The notes under the pieces are model-generated. The model saw only the letters and a list, made by a program, of their open reading frames with translations. It was not told the DNA's origin and did no database searches. Positions 21,076 through 31,711 of a stretch of DNA of 64,000 nucleotides are shown piece after piece. Within the stretch, counting starts at the first letter, position 1. Each line of letters opens with the position of its first letter. The stretch comes from Durusdinium trenchii (lineage: Eukaryota; Sar; Dinophyceae; Suessiales; Symbiodiniaceae). The DNA is taken from NCBI GenBank assembly GCA_963970005.1, contig CAXAMN010023707.1, positions 417,294 to 481,293 of the forward strand. Reading direction: 5' to 3'. Position numbers and translations under genes: made by a program.

Positions 21076-21430
21076 AAAAGAGATCCGGGTGCCATGATCC
21101 AGAGCCATATCCTACTTTGCTTGTGTCATGAATTATTTTTGGAGAGTGACAGTCATATTTTGGTCAAGGATCAGGAGAACGGTGAACCATTGCAAGCTAG
21201 CGAATTCTGAGCATGGTGGAAGGATATGGAAGGATGTGCAGAGATAACAGATCCTTGCAAAGCATTGCAAGCTCGAAGAAACTAAGATTCTATAAACAGT
21301 TGTGCTATCCAACAAACCTAGTTATATATTAGTGATTCGTGCTCATGTCTTTTCCCATCCCCAAGTACCAAGCTAGATCGTGGAAACCATCGCAAAACCC
21401 GAACCCGACACGTGACACTCATCGACCTGA

Positions 21431-21564
21431 CCGTGGGATCCACACGTCGACGAGAGGCCGGAGACCATGCAGGTGAGGGGTCGCTGGGCGCGTTCGCGCG
21501 TGATGCGCAAGCCGTTCTTCGACCGCGTTCGCGCTTTTTTCGTGGCGCGGCCGATGGGTGAAAG
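21431..21564 (+). CDS. Exon with two candidate GTGAGG donors
   Basis: The open frame encodes PWDPHVDERPETMQ, VRGRWARSRVMRKPFFDRVR, then AFFVARPMGE and ends at |GTGAGG (21565). An identical hexamer donor lies inside at 21473 after CCATGCAG, so a shorter form is possible. GC3 is very high. The acceptor is not clear. No family was recognised. Confidence 0.45.
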
Positions 21565-21926
21565 GTGAGGTCGAAAGAGAATCAAAGAGGTTTGGAGTCC
21601 GAGGACGAGTTTGGGTGCTTGTTCATGTCATGAATGAATGACAGGCATATGTTTCAATGAAACGGTTTGAGGGTGGTTTGTTCATGGATGCTTCAAGAGG
21701 AGCCACATTGAGACAGAGCTCACATGCTCATACTCAGAGAGGGAAGTCTTCACAAGGATAGACTTGACAAAGGACCACCTGGAAACCCAAACCACCTGAA
21801 ACACTTGGAAATGTCCCCAGTCCCAACCACTTGCTATGTAAAGGATCTCATTTGCAAGAAGCTATAGTTATTGGAAGAACCATTATCCATGTGTTCTGTT
21901 TCTTTGCTCTTTTTTTCAATTTTCAG

Positions 21927-22097
21927 CAGTGGAAGGAGATTTGGGTTCAAACACTGGGCTCTGGATGCTTGCTTTGGATATCGCCCCTCCGATTGCGCGG
22001 CAAGCGTGTGCTTGGACGCTGGTTCGCACCAGTTGGCCCGCGGGGTGAAACACTCCTCCCGCCAGTTGAAGTTCAGCAGATGATCAAAGATGAACAA
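21927..22097 (+). CDS. Internal exon, 57 codons
   Basis: A long pyrimidine tract ending TTTTCAG| precedes a phase 0/0 exon that ends at |GTAACA. It encodes QWKEIWVQTLGSGCLLWISP, LRLRGKRVLGRWFAPVG, then PRGETLLPPVEVQQMIKDEQ. A second frame (FGFKHWALDACFGYRPSDCA, to a TGA at 22081-22083) is also plausible as a terminal exon. The splice sites favour the first. No family was recognised. Confidence 0.45.
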
Positions 22098-22099
22098 GT

Positions 22100-22220
22100 A
22101 ACAAGACACATCCACCATCATCCACAATATTCCTCCATCATCCACACATCTATCTGGAGGTGGGTGGACACAGTGGACACACATCCACACATCCGGAGGT
22201 GGGTGGATGTGGATGTAGTG
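22100..22220. repeat. Inverted and direct repeats around CATCCACACATC
   Basis: The block CCACACATC..GGAGGTGGGTGGA occurs twice, about 45 bp apart, and each copy can pair with the TCCACCATCATCCACA-type sequence upstream. It could form a strong stem. Confidence 0.5.
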
Positions 22221-22711
22221 GGAGTCACATCCGACATCGCCGGTCACCCAACCCAACAACTTCTTCCCTTGCCCCTGTGACTCGAAGGGCTCCATCCGAG
22301 ATACTCAGGGTCCGGGTGTCTCCCCCCGGCACTGGACCCCACAAACCACCCCCGACCAAGCAACCGAACCCACACCAACAACCCCAACCAAAGCGGTCGA
22401 TCGGACCAAAGGCTTCGGGAGTGACCACGGCGCCGCTCGTTCCGCGGAACAGCGTTCCGCGTGTGGCGTTCAGGCTCAGAGCCATGTGGATCCAAGGGGG
22501 CTCCTGGCACCCAGTGGGACGAAAAAAAGAGCCACCTAAACAGGGTGGGTGGGAAAGCAGTGTGGTGAAAGCAGTGTGCATGCATTTTTGTCGGTGGGTA
22601 TTAAATGCAGTACTTCTTTGTGGAACAGATGTGGACATCCAGAACTCATTGAATTGGAAGTTAGAGATGAACTCCATGACATGCAAAGATATTTGTTTGT
22701 TCGAAGACTGA
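22160..22711 (+). CDS. 183-codon ORF, Pro-rich, doubtful
   Basis: The open frame includes a Pro/Lys-rich stretch (KPPPTKQPNPHQQPQPKR) and TTAPLVPRNSVPRVAFRLRA. The 5' part overlaps an inverted-repeat-rich tract (ATCCACACATC with GGAGGTGGGTGGA, 22130-22215). It may contain an exon rather than be one gene. Confidence 0.25.
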   Translation: MGGHSGHTSTHPEVGGCGCSGSHIRHRRSPNPTTSSLAPVTRRAPSEILRVRVSPPGTGPHKPPPTKQPNPHQQPQPKRSIGPKASGVTTAPLVPRNSVPRVAFRLRAMWIQGGSWHPVGRKKEPPKQGGWESSVVKAVCMHFCRWVLNAVLLCGTDVDIQNSLNWKLEMNSMTCKDICLFED

Positions 22712-23325
22712 GAAGATTTAAGAATGTCAGATGGACTCAATGACATGGAAATACAACATGATTAGATTTCCAGATGGCATTTGATTCTATGTCATCAATG
22801 TAATAAGACACTAAATACTGGCTGCTTGGCCCTTGTGGGCTGCTTACAAGCAGCATAGACACCTGTTTTTCCATTATGGGGAAGCACCTTGGGGACGTAT
22901 ATGGCTTGTTTTCGCAATTGTTCACCAACATTAGGACACGCATTAAGCATAGCTGAGTCAACACCCGCGGAGGTCTTCTAGGCCAGTCAAGTGGTGTGCA
23001 TGTTTCGCAGGCACCCCGAGCCCTATAGAGGACTCGTTCGTTCTACTTGATGCTCTCTCGCGGTTTGAGTGGAAGAAGCGTTCCAGTCGTTCCAGTCGAC
23101 TTCCAGGCTACAACCTTGTTTCGCGGTAGAGGTATAGACTCTATACGGGCTGAGTGAGGTGAGAGAGAGGTGAACCACAGACATGAGCTGAAACCATGAT
23201 GAACCATGGTGAACCACGAAAACCACAGCAAGTCACTGAACCAAGTGTTTCCTTTGCACGTTGTTGATTGTCCCGGAATGTTGTTTGGACCGGAACCACT
23301 AGTGATTCAGTTTTTTTTCTCCCAG

Positions 23326-23467
23326 GCCCGTTGCTGCGGTGATTCTTGCAGCGGCAGTGATCACCTATTCGGCGATGAGGTGGTTTGATTTGAGCAAAGA
23401 CATAGGAGAGACACTCATGGTGTTGGGTTTTGGAATGTTTTGGATCTGGATGCCATCAGATCGATGA
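23326..23467 (+). CDS. Terminal exon of a membrane protein
   Basis: After a T-rich tract and CTCCCAG|, the frame encodes PVAAVILAAAVITYSAMRWF, then DLSKDIGETLMVLGFGMFWI, and WMPSDR before TGA (23465-23467). Two hydrophobic segments (VAAVILAAAVITYSA and LMVLGFGMFWIWM) look like paired membrane helices joined by a short charged loop, ending with a polar tail. The protein family was not recognised. Confidence 0.5.
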
Positions 23468-23996
23468 GGAGATCAATGTGATGGTTCAAATAGAGCGAGA
23501 AAAGACACCGCGATCGGGTGGTCCATTAAGACACCTCCTGGTCTTAGTAGGTTGACTATAGGGGAGCAGACCATTCTCAGCACGAGCGCTGCTCCTCGGC
23601 TGTTCCTGTTTTGTAGCAAGACCGAGGTCGGAGCATTCCAATTCCAAACAATACTGCATACATGGAATTCCATACCATCCTTGTCCTTTTGAATCGTCTA
23701 TTTTATTGGGCTTCGGTGGAGGGTAGATACAACAAGGCTTTTGGTGGGCATGCAGCTTGCGATTGCAAGCAGGCTCAGCTTTAATTTTTGTGGAGGTCTA
23801 GTTTGAGGTGGTTTATATCATATATGTTATATATGCTGGTGTATATCTGAAGAATACTGTGTTTTGTTTGGTTGAATATTGTCAACGACGGGATAGTTAT
23901 TTTTAGTGACAAACTATATTTTGTGCTCATGTTATCTTGTATAGCAGTAGAAACACCGGATCCATGACGGATCTTCCCCATGCAGCGTCACTGCAG

Positions 23997-24104
23997 AAAG
24001 CTCCAAAAGAATAATTACAAAGCGGTGGTCCCGATCCGCTTTTTGGGCTGGTGCTCGATCTCCGTCGGCACCGCCGGGGGCGCTCTTCTGTCGCCAGTGC
24101 GCCG
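23997..24104 (+). CDS. Internal exon, unknown protein
   Basis: This 108-bp exon lies between CACTGCAG| and |GTGAAAG. It encodes KLQKNNYKAVVPIRFLGWCS then ISVGTAGGALLSPVR with G/C-ending codons after the first 30 bp. Both edges split codons. No family was recognised. A 187-codon minus frame covers the same bases but has poorer composition. Confidence 0.45.
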
Positions 24105-24350
24105 GTGAAAGAGGGCGCCTCTTTCCCGTGGACCCTGAATCCGACCGGCTCCTCGGCTGAAATCCATGGGCGGGTGCATTTGACAAACAGAGAGAAACCA
24201 TGGTTTTTCCGGATTATGCGAAAGGAGTGTGGACTCATTTTTCGCGAAGAAGGATCGAATGAGAACTATGGCTGAACTCTTGGTGTCCTGCCATGTTGAC
24301 AAGGTGTACGGTATCAGATCAAGTTGACTGATTTGTGGTTCTGCTTGCAG

Positions 24351-24479
24351 ATGTATATTTAGTACCTGCACTTCTACTTCCACTTCTTGGTGGCACTCCT
24401 CTTGCCCACTCCAACCGTCTCCGACCCTCAACGACCCACCGAGGCTTGCTGAACGACCTGACCGTGTGGGGGTGCCACG
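24351..24479 (+). CDS. Internal exon, Leu-rich start
   Basis: After CTGCTTGCAG| the frame encodes VYLVPALLLPLLGGTPLAHS, then NRLRPSTTHRGLLNDLTVWG, and ends near a GT at 24480. The hydrophobic beginning could be a membrane or signal segment. No family was recognised. Confidence 0.4.
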
Positions 24480-24844
24480 GTTTATCAAGGTACCACGCCG
24501 GGCACCGGTGGCGTCCTTAAGCCTTAAGGATCCAAGGACCGAACCTGAGGTGCTATTGCTGTATATCAAATGATCCACAGACCTAATATGGACTTATTGA
24601 ACCAGTTTCCACAGACCGAACTGGATCAAATGATTGGAGACAGGCTTGGCAGACTATGGTGTTTTTTTCCTTTTTTTCCGGAGGCCAGGAGGGCCGAGTC
24701 ATACAGAGAATGGGGGAGTATGTAGATCCGATCCGGCAATGGAAGTTGGAGTCTGGAGTTGGCCCTGGTTCCAAACTTGGAACATCGAACCGTCGGGCTT
24801 TTTTTCCCGAGGAAAACAGACCAATTCGTCATCAAAGGTCCCAT

Positions 24845-24923
24845 GTTCAGCTTGAACGCGAGGGGTGGGATTCCATGGGTCCCGGTGTTTCATTCGATGA
24901 ATTCAGTCGAATGGATGAGGTGT
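24845..24923 (+). CDS. Candidate exon with EF-hand-like end
   Basis: The frame encodes LEREGWDSMGPGVSFDEFSR then MDE before |GTGTAAA. GPGVSFDEFSRM resembles the second half of an EF-hand loop (the Gly-x-Val-Ser-Phe-Asp-Glu-Phe pattern). The first half is not canonical, so this is weaker than the exon at 15420. Confidence 0.3.
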
Positions 24924-25477
24924 AAATGCCAATGCATATGACATGTTGTGGAAGGTTGAGCATTCGGATGGACATGTACTACAAACATGATTTGATTTAC
25001 CCTTGAATGCTGGATATTCCGTTGCGACATACGCAAAGTTGAGGATCAAAGAATTGTAGCGCATCCAATCTTCGCCTGCTTTTAGCTTGGCGTGATGGTT
25101 TCAAGTTCTGCAAAAAGAACTTCACTCCATACACAAGCACCCTACCTTAGTCTATATACTCAACAGCTAAGTTCACCAGGACAGGCAGATGGGCGCCGGT
25201 ACCGCGGTCATACCGCCGTTGGCCCAGCCCAGGTGGTTGGGCCTCTATGCTGCGACCATCCCAGCCAAGGAGCGGTCGAAGACATGGCATGTTTTGAGAC
25301 GGGTTGAGCCGTTGAGCCATCTCTCCGGCCTGCAGGCCGTGGTTTTTTGCACCTGTTTGGGGGCAGAAGGGGCCATGCGGCAGGGAGAGCACATAAATGC
25401 ATATTGTTTTGGATCCAAAGGGCAACCTGGCGTAAGCTCATAGCAGGGGAAGTGGTCATATTTGGTGTGATTATGAG

Positions 25478-25702
25478 GGTGCTCCGACCATCCTGGATGA
25501 CCAGCCCGGCCTTGAAGCAGTTGTTACCACCGAGATGGTGGACGTAGCGATGCCTTTGGTGACTTGCCCACCGACCGACCCGGCCCCCACACCGGCCGAG
25601 CGTCGACGCTTGGCGCGCGGACCTGCCGCGGCAGTTCCACTGCCGCGCGGCAAGGGCGGGAACTCAGGAGCTTTTGAACGTGATCTTGAAGTTTGTGGGT
25701 GA
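25478..25702 (+). CDS. Exon, Pro/Ala-rich acidic then basic
   Basis: After TTATGAG| the frame is open for 74 codons. It encodes GAPTILDDQPGLEAVVTTEM, VDVAMPLVTCPPTDPAPTPA, ERRRLARGPAAAVPLPRGKG and GNSGAFERDLEVCG, to TGA 25700-25702. A donor |GTGACC at 25699 would make it internal. GC3 is high. No family was recognised. Confidence 0.5.
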   Translation, partial: GAPTILDDQPGLEAVVTTEMVDVAMPLVTCPPTDPAPTPAERRRLARGPAAAVPLPRGKGGNSGAFERDLEVCG

Positions 25703-26096
25703 CCACGTAATCGGCTGCTGTGACAAACATTTGGAATCCGAGTTTTTTTCGAGAGCAAGTAGTCTTCATCATGTACCAATGTGTGTGCTTCTATAGAATT
25801 AGATGTTTCTATCCTGCTTTCTTGGCTCTTTTTGAGGGGAGGCTGGATGCGATACCTTTTTTAAGGCATGCTGGCTGAGCTCATGATGGCTTGTTCAGAA
25901 GTTCAGAGAGTCTGACCGGGTGTCAGACCTGGAAGGGAGCCCAGCTGCAGGGCTCACAGCTTTCCACGAGACCTGTGTTGCTAGATCTCTGAGAGCGTAT
26001 CGCTGGTGTCAACTGGGTTACTTCCTCTATCTTCCACTTAAATTTCGGGACTAGAACGATTATAGCTCGAATCAAAGGCTTGGATCACAATCAGGT

Positions 26097-26489
26097 TTGG
26101 AATCCAGTGTGGTTTCTGACAGGTCCTTCACCTTTGTGTTCACCTTGTTGTCAACACATGTTTTGTTGGCGCACCAGGCTGGTGTTGTGTTGGTTTTCCC
26201 AACTGAAGCAGCATCGCTAGAAACCGACACATCATTTGCCCCTGCAGTCTACAAAGACTGGGCGGCAGTTCCATATTTTTGTGTTAATGTTTACTGTTTA
26301 ACCTTAAGTTGGGAAGATTGCGCCCACTTACTATGCTGTCAAGTGAGTTGGAACCACCAACCAGAAGAGAATCCAATTGTTTATATTTGTAAGTGGTCAG
26401 ATACCACACCGACCTACACATTTGAGCTCTGGGTTTTCTGGTGCCCTGGAGCTCTTCCAAGAGCAAACGGTTTGATTTTTAGTGCCTAG
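26097..26489 (+). CDS. 130-codon ORF, doubtful
   Basis: The open frame has a hydrophobic start (FTFVFTLLSTHVLLAHQAGV) and several Cys and Trp residues. Codon bias is weak and no splice context or family is evident. Confidence 0.2.
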   Translation: MESSVVSDRSFTFVFTLLSTHVLLAHQAGVVLVFPTEAASLETDTSFAPAVYKDWAAVPYFCVNVYCLTLSWEDCAHLLCCQVSWNHQPEENPIVYICKWSDTTPTYTFELWVFWCPGALPRANGLIFSA

Positions 26490-26643
26490 CACTTTCCGAC
26501 CACGAACGTCCACTGTCTCAGTCTTGGTGGTAGACCACTCCGTCCGGTCGTCACGCGATCCAGGGTCCGGTCATCAGAACTGTCCTTTGAAGGGCCGTCT
26601 CCACCTGTTGGTGGAAGAAGATCTATGGGACCCCTCACTTTAT

Positions 26644-26756
26644 AAGAAGCTACTAGTCACAAGGGCATTGCTACTCAAGAAGCTACTAGCAGCTCCTGGC
26701 AGTACTACTAGGAACAAGAAGCTACTAGTAACAAGAGCATCGCTACTAGTAGCAAA
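26644..26756. repeat. GCTACTAG-type minisatellite
   Basis: Units such as AAGAAGCTACTAG, AGCTCCTGGCA and CATCGCTACTAGTAGC alternate here. The same building blocks recur at 41841, 49161, 56399, 56796 and 59348, forming a dispersed family. Confidence 0.85.
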
Positions 26757-26989
26757 TAGCTTCAGGAGTTCGCCAGCCAACGCCCTCCATTCCAAGAAGG
26801 GCCTGGTTTGTGCCGATGTTCACCAAGGCTATACGCGGATGGATGAGGGTGACCAGAAGGTCCCCAAATTGGAGGCTCCATGAGACGGACCGCGATGGAA
26901 AGACGCGGCCCCGGTGGAGAAAAGACACTTAAGGGAATGGATGGAAGACATGGCACATAATGGAATCGAAGGCATCCATCTATCACTCA

Positions 26990-27011
26990 TTATATATATA
27001 TATATATATAT
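26990..27011. repeat. AT dinucleotide repeat
   Basis: A run of AT dinucleotides just upstream of an open frame (27077-27276) of doubtful coding value. Confidence 0.9.
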
Positions 27012-27322
27012 GCACATTGACAACTCCAACGTTCAAAATGTACTCTCTTTTCATCTCCAAAGTTGTTTGATCACGCCCACCATGTGGACTATTGTGAAAC
27101 AGGGTGCAACCATTGCAATAAAGTCCCAAATCGCGGCACTGAACCATCAACACCCTTGGCATTTGATGAAGCACAGTGACCCGAGCTGGCAAGAGTTGGA
27201 GGGGTGGTATTTGAGCCAAGGGAGCATTGAGAGGATCACAGCAGTCGCTGTCACTGGCACCTACACCTTGTTGTGAATACTAGCGCACGTGGAAACGACG
27301 CCTGTGAACAGAAGCTGTTCCA

Positions 27323-27775
27323 ATGTGCATTTGGGAGTGGGGAACTCTACCTTCCCAGGATCTCTCCAACACCAATCAGAATTCAGCCCAATCTGACCAG
27401 CATCCACCAGGAGGAAGGAAGTGGACCTCCCAACTGCCAAGTCCACCAGTAGAGGAGTTCATGGTCGCCATGAGGTTCCCTGGTTCCACTCCGAGAGCCG
27501 AGACTGCGGGTCACGAGACTGCGGGGTGGAGCTGCTTAAGCGGCCTGAAATGGGATCCACCGGTGATGTGGGTTTCACCCGCCACGTGTGATGCGGGTCA
27601 TAACCCGCCACGCCCACATGCGCCCACCACGGGAAAGGGGCAGAAGCCACACCCCGCTGTCCCCCGTGCTGTGCCCGCCATCAGACAGGCCGAAACGTCA
27701 CCTCTGAAAAGCGGACGACTGGCTCTCTCTCGTCGTCTCTTCCCTGAGCAACGATCTAGTGTTGGAGATTCTTGA
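27323..27775 (+). CDS. 150-codon ORF, doubtful
   Basis: The frame ends SPLKSGRLALSRRLFPEQ followed by a Ser-rich tail, with better codon bias after 27620. The middle contains an inverted repeat (CACCCGCCACGTG, GCGGGTCATAACCCGCCACG). It may hold a real terminal exon from about 27620. Confidence 0.25.
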   Translation: MCIWEWGTLPSQDLSNTNQNSAQSDQHPPGGRKWTSQLPSPPVEEFMVAMRFPGSTPRAETAGHETAGWSCLSGLKWDPPVMWVSPATCDAGHNPPRPHAPTTGKGQKPHPAVPRAVPAIRQAETSPLKSGRLALSRRLFPEQRSSVGDS

Positions 27776-27914
27776 TTAATTAACCTTCTCCCGTCTACAT
27801 TACGATGACCTAGCAACATGTTCACTTGATGCTTGCAGGGACGAAAACCGATTCAGCAAAGTTGGAAACCAGCAAGACACCGGCGGATTCACTGAACCGG
27901 CTTGTGTTTTGCAG

Positions 27915-28045
27915 TGGCATCCACACCATACCTTTCAGCGCAGGTTCTTGAGATGCATGACCTTTGTTACCTGGCGGTGAACACCATCGTGAGGGCCTCA
28001 ATCGAGTGTTTTAGACTTGGGCTCACGGAGATCCGAGATGGATGA
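27915..28045 (+). CDS. Terminal exon, unknown protein
   Basis: After GTTTTGCAG| the frame encodes ASTPYLSAQVLEMHDLCYLA then VNTIVRASIECFRLGLTEIR and stops at 28043-28045. Mixed hydrophobic and charged composition suggests helices. No family was recognised. Confidence 0.45.
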
Positions 28046-28801
28046 GGCTCAAAGGGTACTGTAATCTGTAACGCCCTTGAAGTCCAAACGTACATGATGC
28101 CCGTGGAGCACGTGGAGCACGTTGTTGCTGTTTTTCTTGTTTTTTCCATCAAGATAGAACTGGGTAAACAAGACCCACAACAAACACCATTCAAATAGCA
28201 GATTTTGTTGATGTTCATCCGAGGTCATCCTGGTCAATTAGGTGCGCTCGGTACCATGAGTCGATTCATCAACCAACCAGTCATTAATCGCCCAACGATC
28301 AAACAATTTGTTTATAGTAAGCCTCCAGCATGGGTTGAACTAGTGTTCTCTTTTGACCTCGTCATGCCTCGTTTTGAGATTTCGACAAGCCCCATGGGCA
28401 TCCCGCGAAGCTCTTGATTTGGGGCTTAGGTGGAGTTCTTGGGAATGAATCATACGGGTGCCTTCCTCCTTGGAAGCTCCTTGGAGTATGACCCCAGGCG
28501 CGTCTAGACCGTCCAACATGTGTACAGAAGTTCGATGTTTGTTGGTGACAGAGGGGCCATGGAGGTTGAGTGAGGGGCCGGGTGAAATTCTTCTTGGAGG
28601 CCATTGGAGGCGTTGTAAAAGTCTGGAGTCTGGAGTCCCTGTTTTTGCGGTCAAGACTCGGGTTGGATGTTGTATGCATGGCGTCAGGGGTGGGGTTGCA
28701 GTGGACATAGAGAGAACAATGATGGAGAATATGTTCAGCTCTTGACTTTTGGACATCTACCAGCACTTGCTACCCATTTTCTATCTTTTTTGTAACACCT
28801 T

Positions 28802-28842
28802 GCTGGCTGACTGACTGACTGACTGACTGACTGACTGACTTG
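28802..28842. repeat. CTGA tetranucleotide repeat
   Basis: About nine copies of GACT/CTGA occur in tandem. Confidence 0.95.
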
Positions 28843-28849
28843 TTGTCTC

Positions 28850-29370
28850 CTTCACCTGGGGCCTTGTTGTGTGGCTGGCATGGACCTTGCAAATACATGT
28901 ACTCGTTCGGTGTAAAGTCATGAGCCATGGAGTTGTTTAACTTGTGAACAAGGAAGTTGCACTTCGATGTTAATGTGCATTGAAACTGCTTCTCTTGAGC
29001 AGCAAGCGACTCTTTGTTGGTTTGAAAGATGGATTGGCCACAGTGCACCAAATCACAGTGCTCAACTGTGTATGGGTCAACATCCTCCGCTTTCGCTGAC
29101 TTGGTCCTCAAACCTCCACTGGAGGCCGTTTTCGAGCAGCAACTCTGTTTGGTGGTTGGACACTCTCTCCACTACAATGCTTATCTCCATATCTTTGGTC
29201 ACTAAATTTCAATCATCAAGCATTGTTGGCTTTCTCAAGTCCCATCTCCAGTTGCTTTGCTGCCAGGGGATTCAACATCTTCAATGGCCCACTCGCCTTC
29301 ATCGCTGCCCTCCGCCTCAAGTTTTAGTTTTTGTTTGGGTGCTACTTGTTGCTTCACCGAGAAAACACTT
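28850..29370 (-). pseudogene. Coding-like minus frames interrupted by shifts
   Basis: On the minus strand three consecutive frames are protein-like: KQQVAPKQKLKLEAEGSDEG with EWAIEDVESPGSK (about 29330-29230), VERVSNHQTELLLENGLQWR (about 29180-29090) and VEHCDLVHCGQSIFQTNKES with NNSMAHDFTPNEYMYLQ (about 29085-28880). They lie in different frames with stops between. This fits a decayed gene or element, or separate exons. A plus-strand frame is also open here, so strand is not certain. Confidence 0.3.
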
Positions 29371-29610
29371 GTGAATAAACCGAACAGTTATCAGTGATTT
29401 TGTTGTGTGCTTCTAAAATACAGTAACATATGCAATATGCACACATTTGTAGCGTGTTGAGAGAAGACCTTTTGACCAATGCTCTGGGAAGAACAACGCA
29501 TTCACATGTGCCATGGAGAAATGACTATTATAGTTCAGGGCTGATCAGGGACAGCTATTGATTAGTAGAATACCACGATGTGTTCCATTCATGTATGTGA
29601 ATTGAATGTT

Positions 29611-30009
29611 TTACTTTTCAAAGGGATGACCTAGTGAGGCACTCTTTGTTTTTTTGATTGGAGTAACCCCTGTTAAGGTCTGGAGGAGAAGCTCCCTCTG
29701 CCTCATCCAAATAGTATCTGGCCAAGACTTATGCGCAGTGAGGTCTTTGTGCTCAACGACCTCATCTACTATCCTTTCCACCTGATCGCGCACAGGCGCC
29801 AGCGCGCGTTGTTTTTGCACAGGCGCTGGGGGCTTTGATCTTGCGTGTGTTTCTTGAATTTTGAGGAACCAAGTTTGGTTGTATATTGAATTGTTAGGAA
29901 CATTCAGGATGCACAAGTACGATATAGTACGATGTATTAGATTCTTAGATATTTCTATTGATATTTCATGATATCGAGATAGATCGAAGGTAAGATCGGA
30001 TAAGATCAA
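29611..30009 (-). CDS. 132-codon minus ORF, unknown protein
   Basis: The 3' half looks coding: PVQKQRALAPVRDQVERIVD, EVVEHKDLTAHKSWPDTIWM, RQRELLLQTLTGVTPIKKTK. The 5' half is AT-rich and probably noncoding, so a real exon may begin about 29830. It is in the same orientation as the neighbouring minus-strand fragments. Confidence 0.3.
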   Translation of the reverse strand: MILSDLTFDLSRYHEISIEISKNLIHRTISYLCILNVPNNSIYNQTWFLKIQETHARSKPPAPVQKQRALAPVRDQVERIVDEVVEHKDLTAHKSWPDTIWMRQRELLLQTLTGVTPIKKTKSASLGHPFEK

Positions 30010-30353
30010 CCAAGTCCGACTAACTGCACCTTGTCAGTCTGTAAAACAATGCTAGCCTTTATTGAGATTGAGTCAAACCCCATCTCAATCACTTGCTGTT
30101 CCTGCTGTTCCAGCGTGTATACCGGTATGCCTAGGGTCTACTGAGTCTTATGTCGAACGATCAATTATGTGCTTTTCTTTGTGAAATGACAGCTCAGATT
30201 GTCTTTCTTTCATAAGAATTATAGATCTTAGGAGTGGTAGAAGGCGGGGCCTAATTTGTGTCTTTTTGTATTTTATTCACCGACTTTGACTTGCTTCCAA
30301 ACAACTCCCACATCAGTCTTGTCCTTTCCAAGGGACTCGTCTAATGCGCCTAC

Positions 30354-30760
30354 CTAGGCGCATTTTCTACCCGTATTGCCACAAGCAGCATCACCGACAG
30401 TGCCACGGCAGACAGGAAGATCATGGGATTCCGACAGGGATATCATGTTGATTCTTGTGGAGATGAGGAGATGACACTGGTAAACCACCGGGCAAAACCA
30501 CGCAGGACTGGTATATCGAGGTGTCATAGAAGTCAAGCCAGTTTCGACGGGCGGTGCGTTGTGCTTGGTCAACGCTAGCGATCCAAAAGGCTTGCACGAG
30601 CTGATCAAAGATGTTGCGAAGGGCATGACGTTTTCGCATTTCGTCTTTGCTCTAGATGGATCGAGGGAATTCAACTCACGTTCCTTTCTGCAATTGTTCT
30701 CAGGTCTATAGTCATTTATCCCTAAGGCCAGATTCGGCGTGGTCACCCTTTCAAAGAATG
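30354..30760 (-). pseudogene. Minus-strand coding-like segment with a frame change
   Basis: It begins in one frame (ANIQAFFERVTTPNLALGIN, DYRPENNCRKERELNSLD) and continues better in another (DEMRKRHALRNIFDQLVQAF, WIASVDQAQRTARRNWLDFY). The change falls near 30645. It could be a frameshift in a decayed coding region or a small intron. No family was recognised. Confidence 0.3.
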
Positions 30761-31040
30761 CTTGGATATTTGCACCTCCTCAGCTTGTCAGATGGTAGCA
30801 GGAAAGCAGGAAAGCATGCTTAGGGATTCAAAGCGGGCAGCCCGGCCCGAAGATACATAGGAAGATGCGCAGGCTCTGAGCTGCCAACGTAGACGGAGGT
30901 AGAACATGCTGTGCCACTATGGTCACTATCCCATGGACAAAGGTACCATGGGGTCACTCCAGAACTATAAGAACTATATGAGAACCACACTTTCACTCTC
31001 GATGTCTAGAACCTCCTTGACGTCTTCTTCGGGTGAACAG

Positions 31041-31219
31041 AGGGCGTCTTCCCGAGGTTCGTGCCCTTCCGTGGCTACGCGGATGCCGCGAATCAGCACC
31101 CCTTGGAACAGATGGTCCGCCCATTCTACCGTTCTCTGGGTCCCGGCGGTGGAGAGGAACGATCCGTCCGGGGTATACCGACCATCTGTTTGGCTCTACG
31201 GAGAAACCATCACTGCAGG
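31041..31219 (+). CDS. Exon, unknown protein
   Basis: After GGGTGAACAG| the frame encodes GVFPRFVPFRGYADAANQHP, then LEQMVRPFYRSLGPGGGEER, and can run to a donor |GTCAAC at 31220. A second frame (SGVYRPSVWLYGETITAGST to a stop at 31235) competes over the 3' part. No family was recognised. Confidence 0.4.
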
Positions 31220-31711
31220 GTCAACAAAGGGGTAAGACATGGTAAGACGGTAAGAGCCGAGAAGGTCCTGGCAGAATTTGGTAGACGTCAGGTCTAGGTA
31301 TAAATCATTACCATTCTTTGTTGGTAAGTGCAACTACTACGGAAAATTACTGTATTTGACAACCACTACGACTGATAACAGTACTGTATTTGCATGACAA
31401 TTAATATATCACCTCTCTAACTGTGTAGACCAAGAACTGACCTCCACACCCAAGGAGGTGCGAACTTGACCATTTTGATCTAACTGTATTATAGACCGTG
31501 GACAAGCGTTAATCCGGGGGCCAATGGAAGCACAGACCCAACAAACAGACAGTTGCTACGTTGAACCTTTGACACGGTCCGTGTCGCATACGATCGCCCC
31601 ACACACCCGGTCCGCTGGTCGCACCGTCCAGTATGGCTTCTCCATTTGGATTGGCAGCCGGGGAGCCACAGCGAGGGTGCCGTTCCAGTCCTTTCATTCG
31701 TTTGGCAAACG

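Noticed and set aside
24015-24578. 187-codon minus ORF
   Set aside because: It covers two better plus-strand exons with clear splice sites (23997-24104 and 24351-24479); its composition is irregular.
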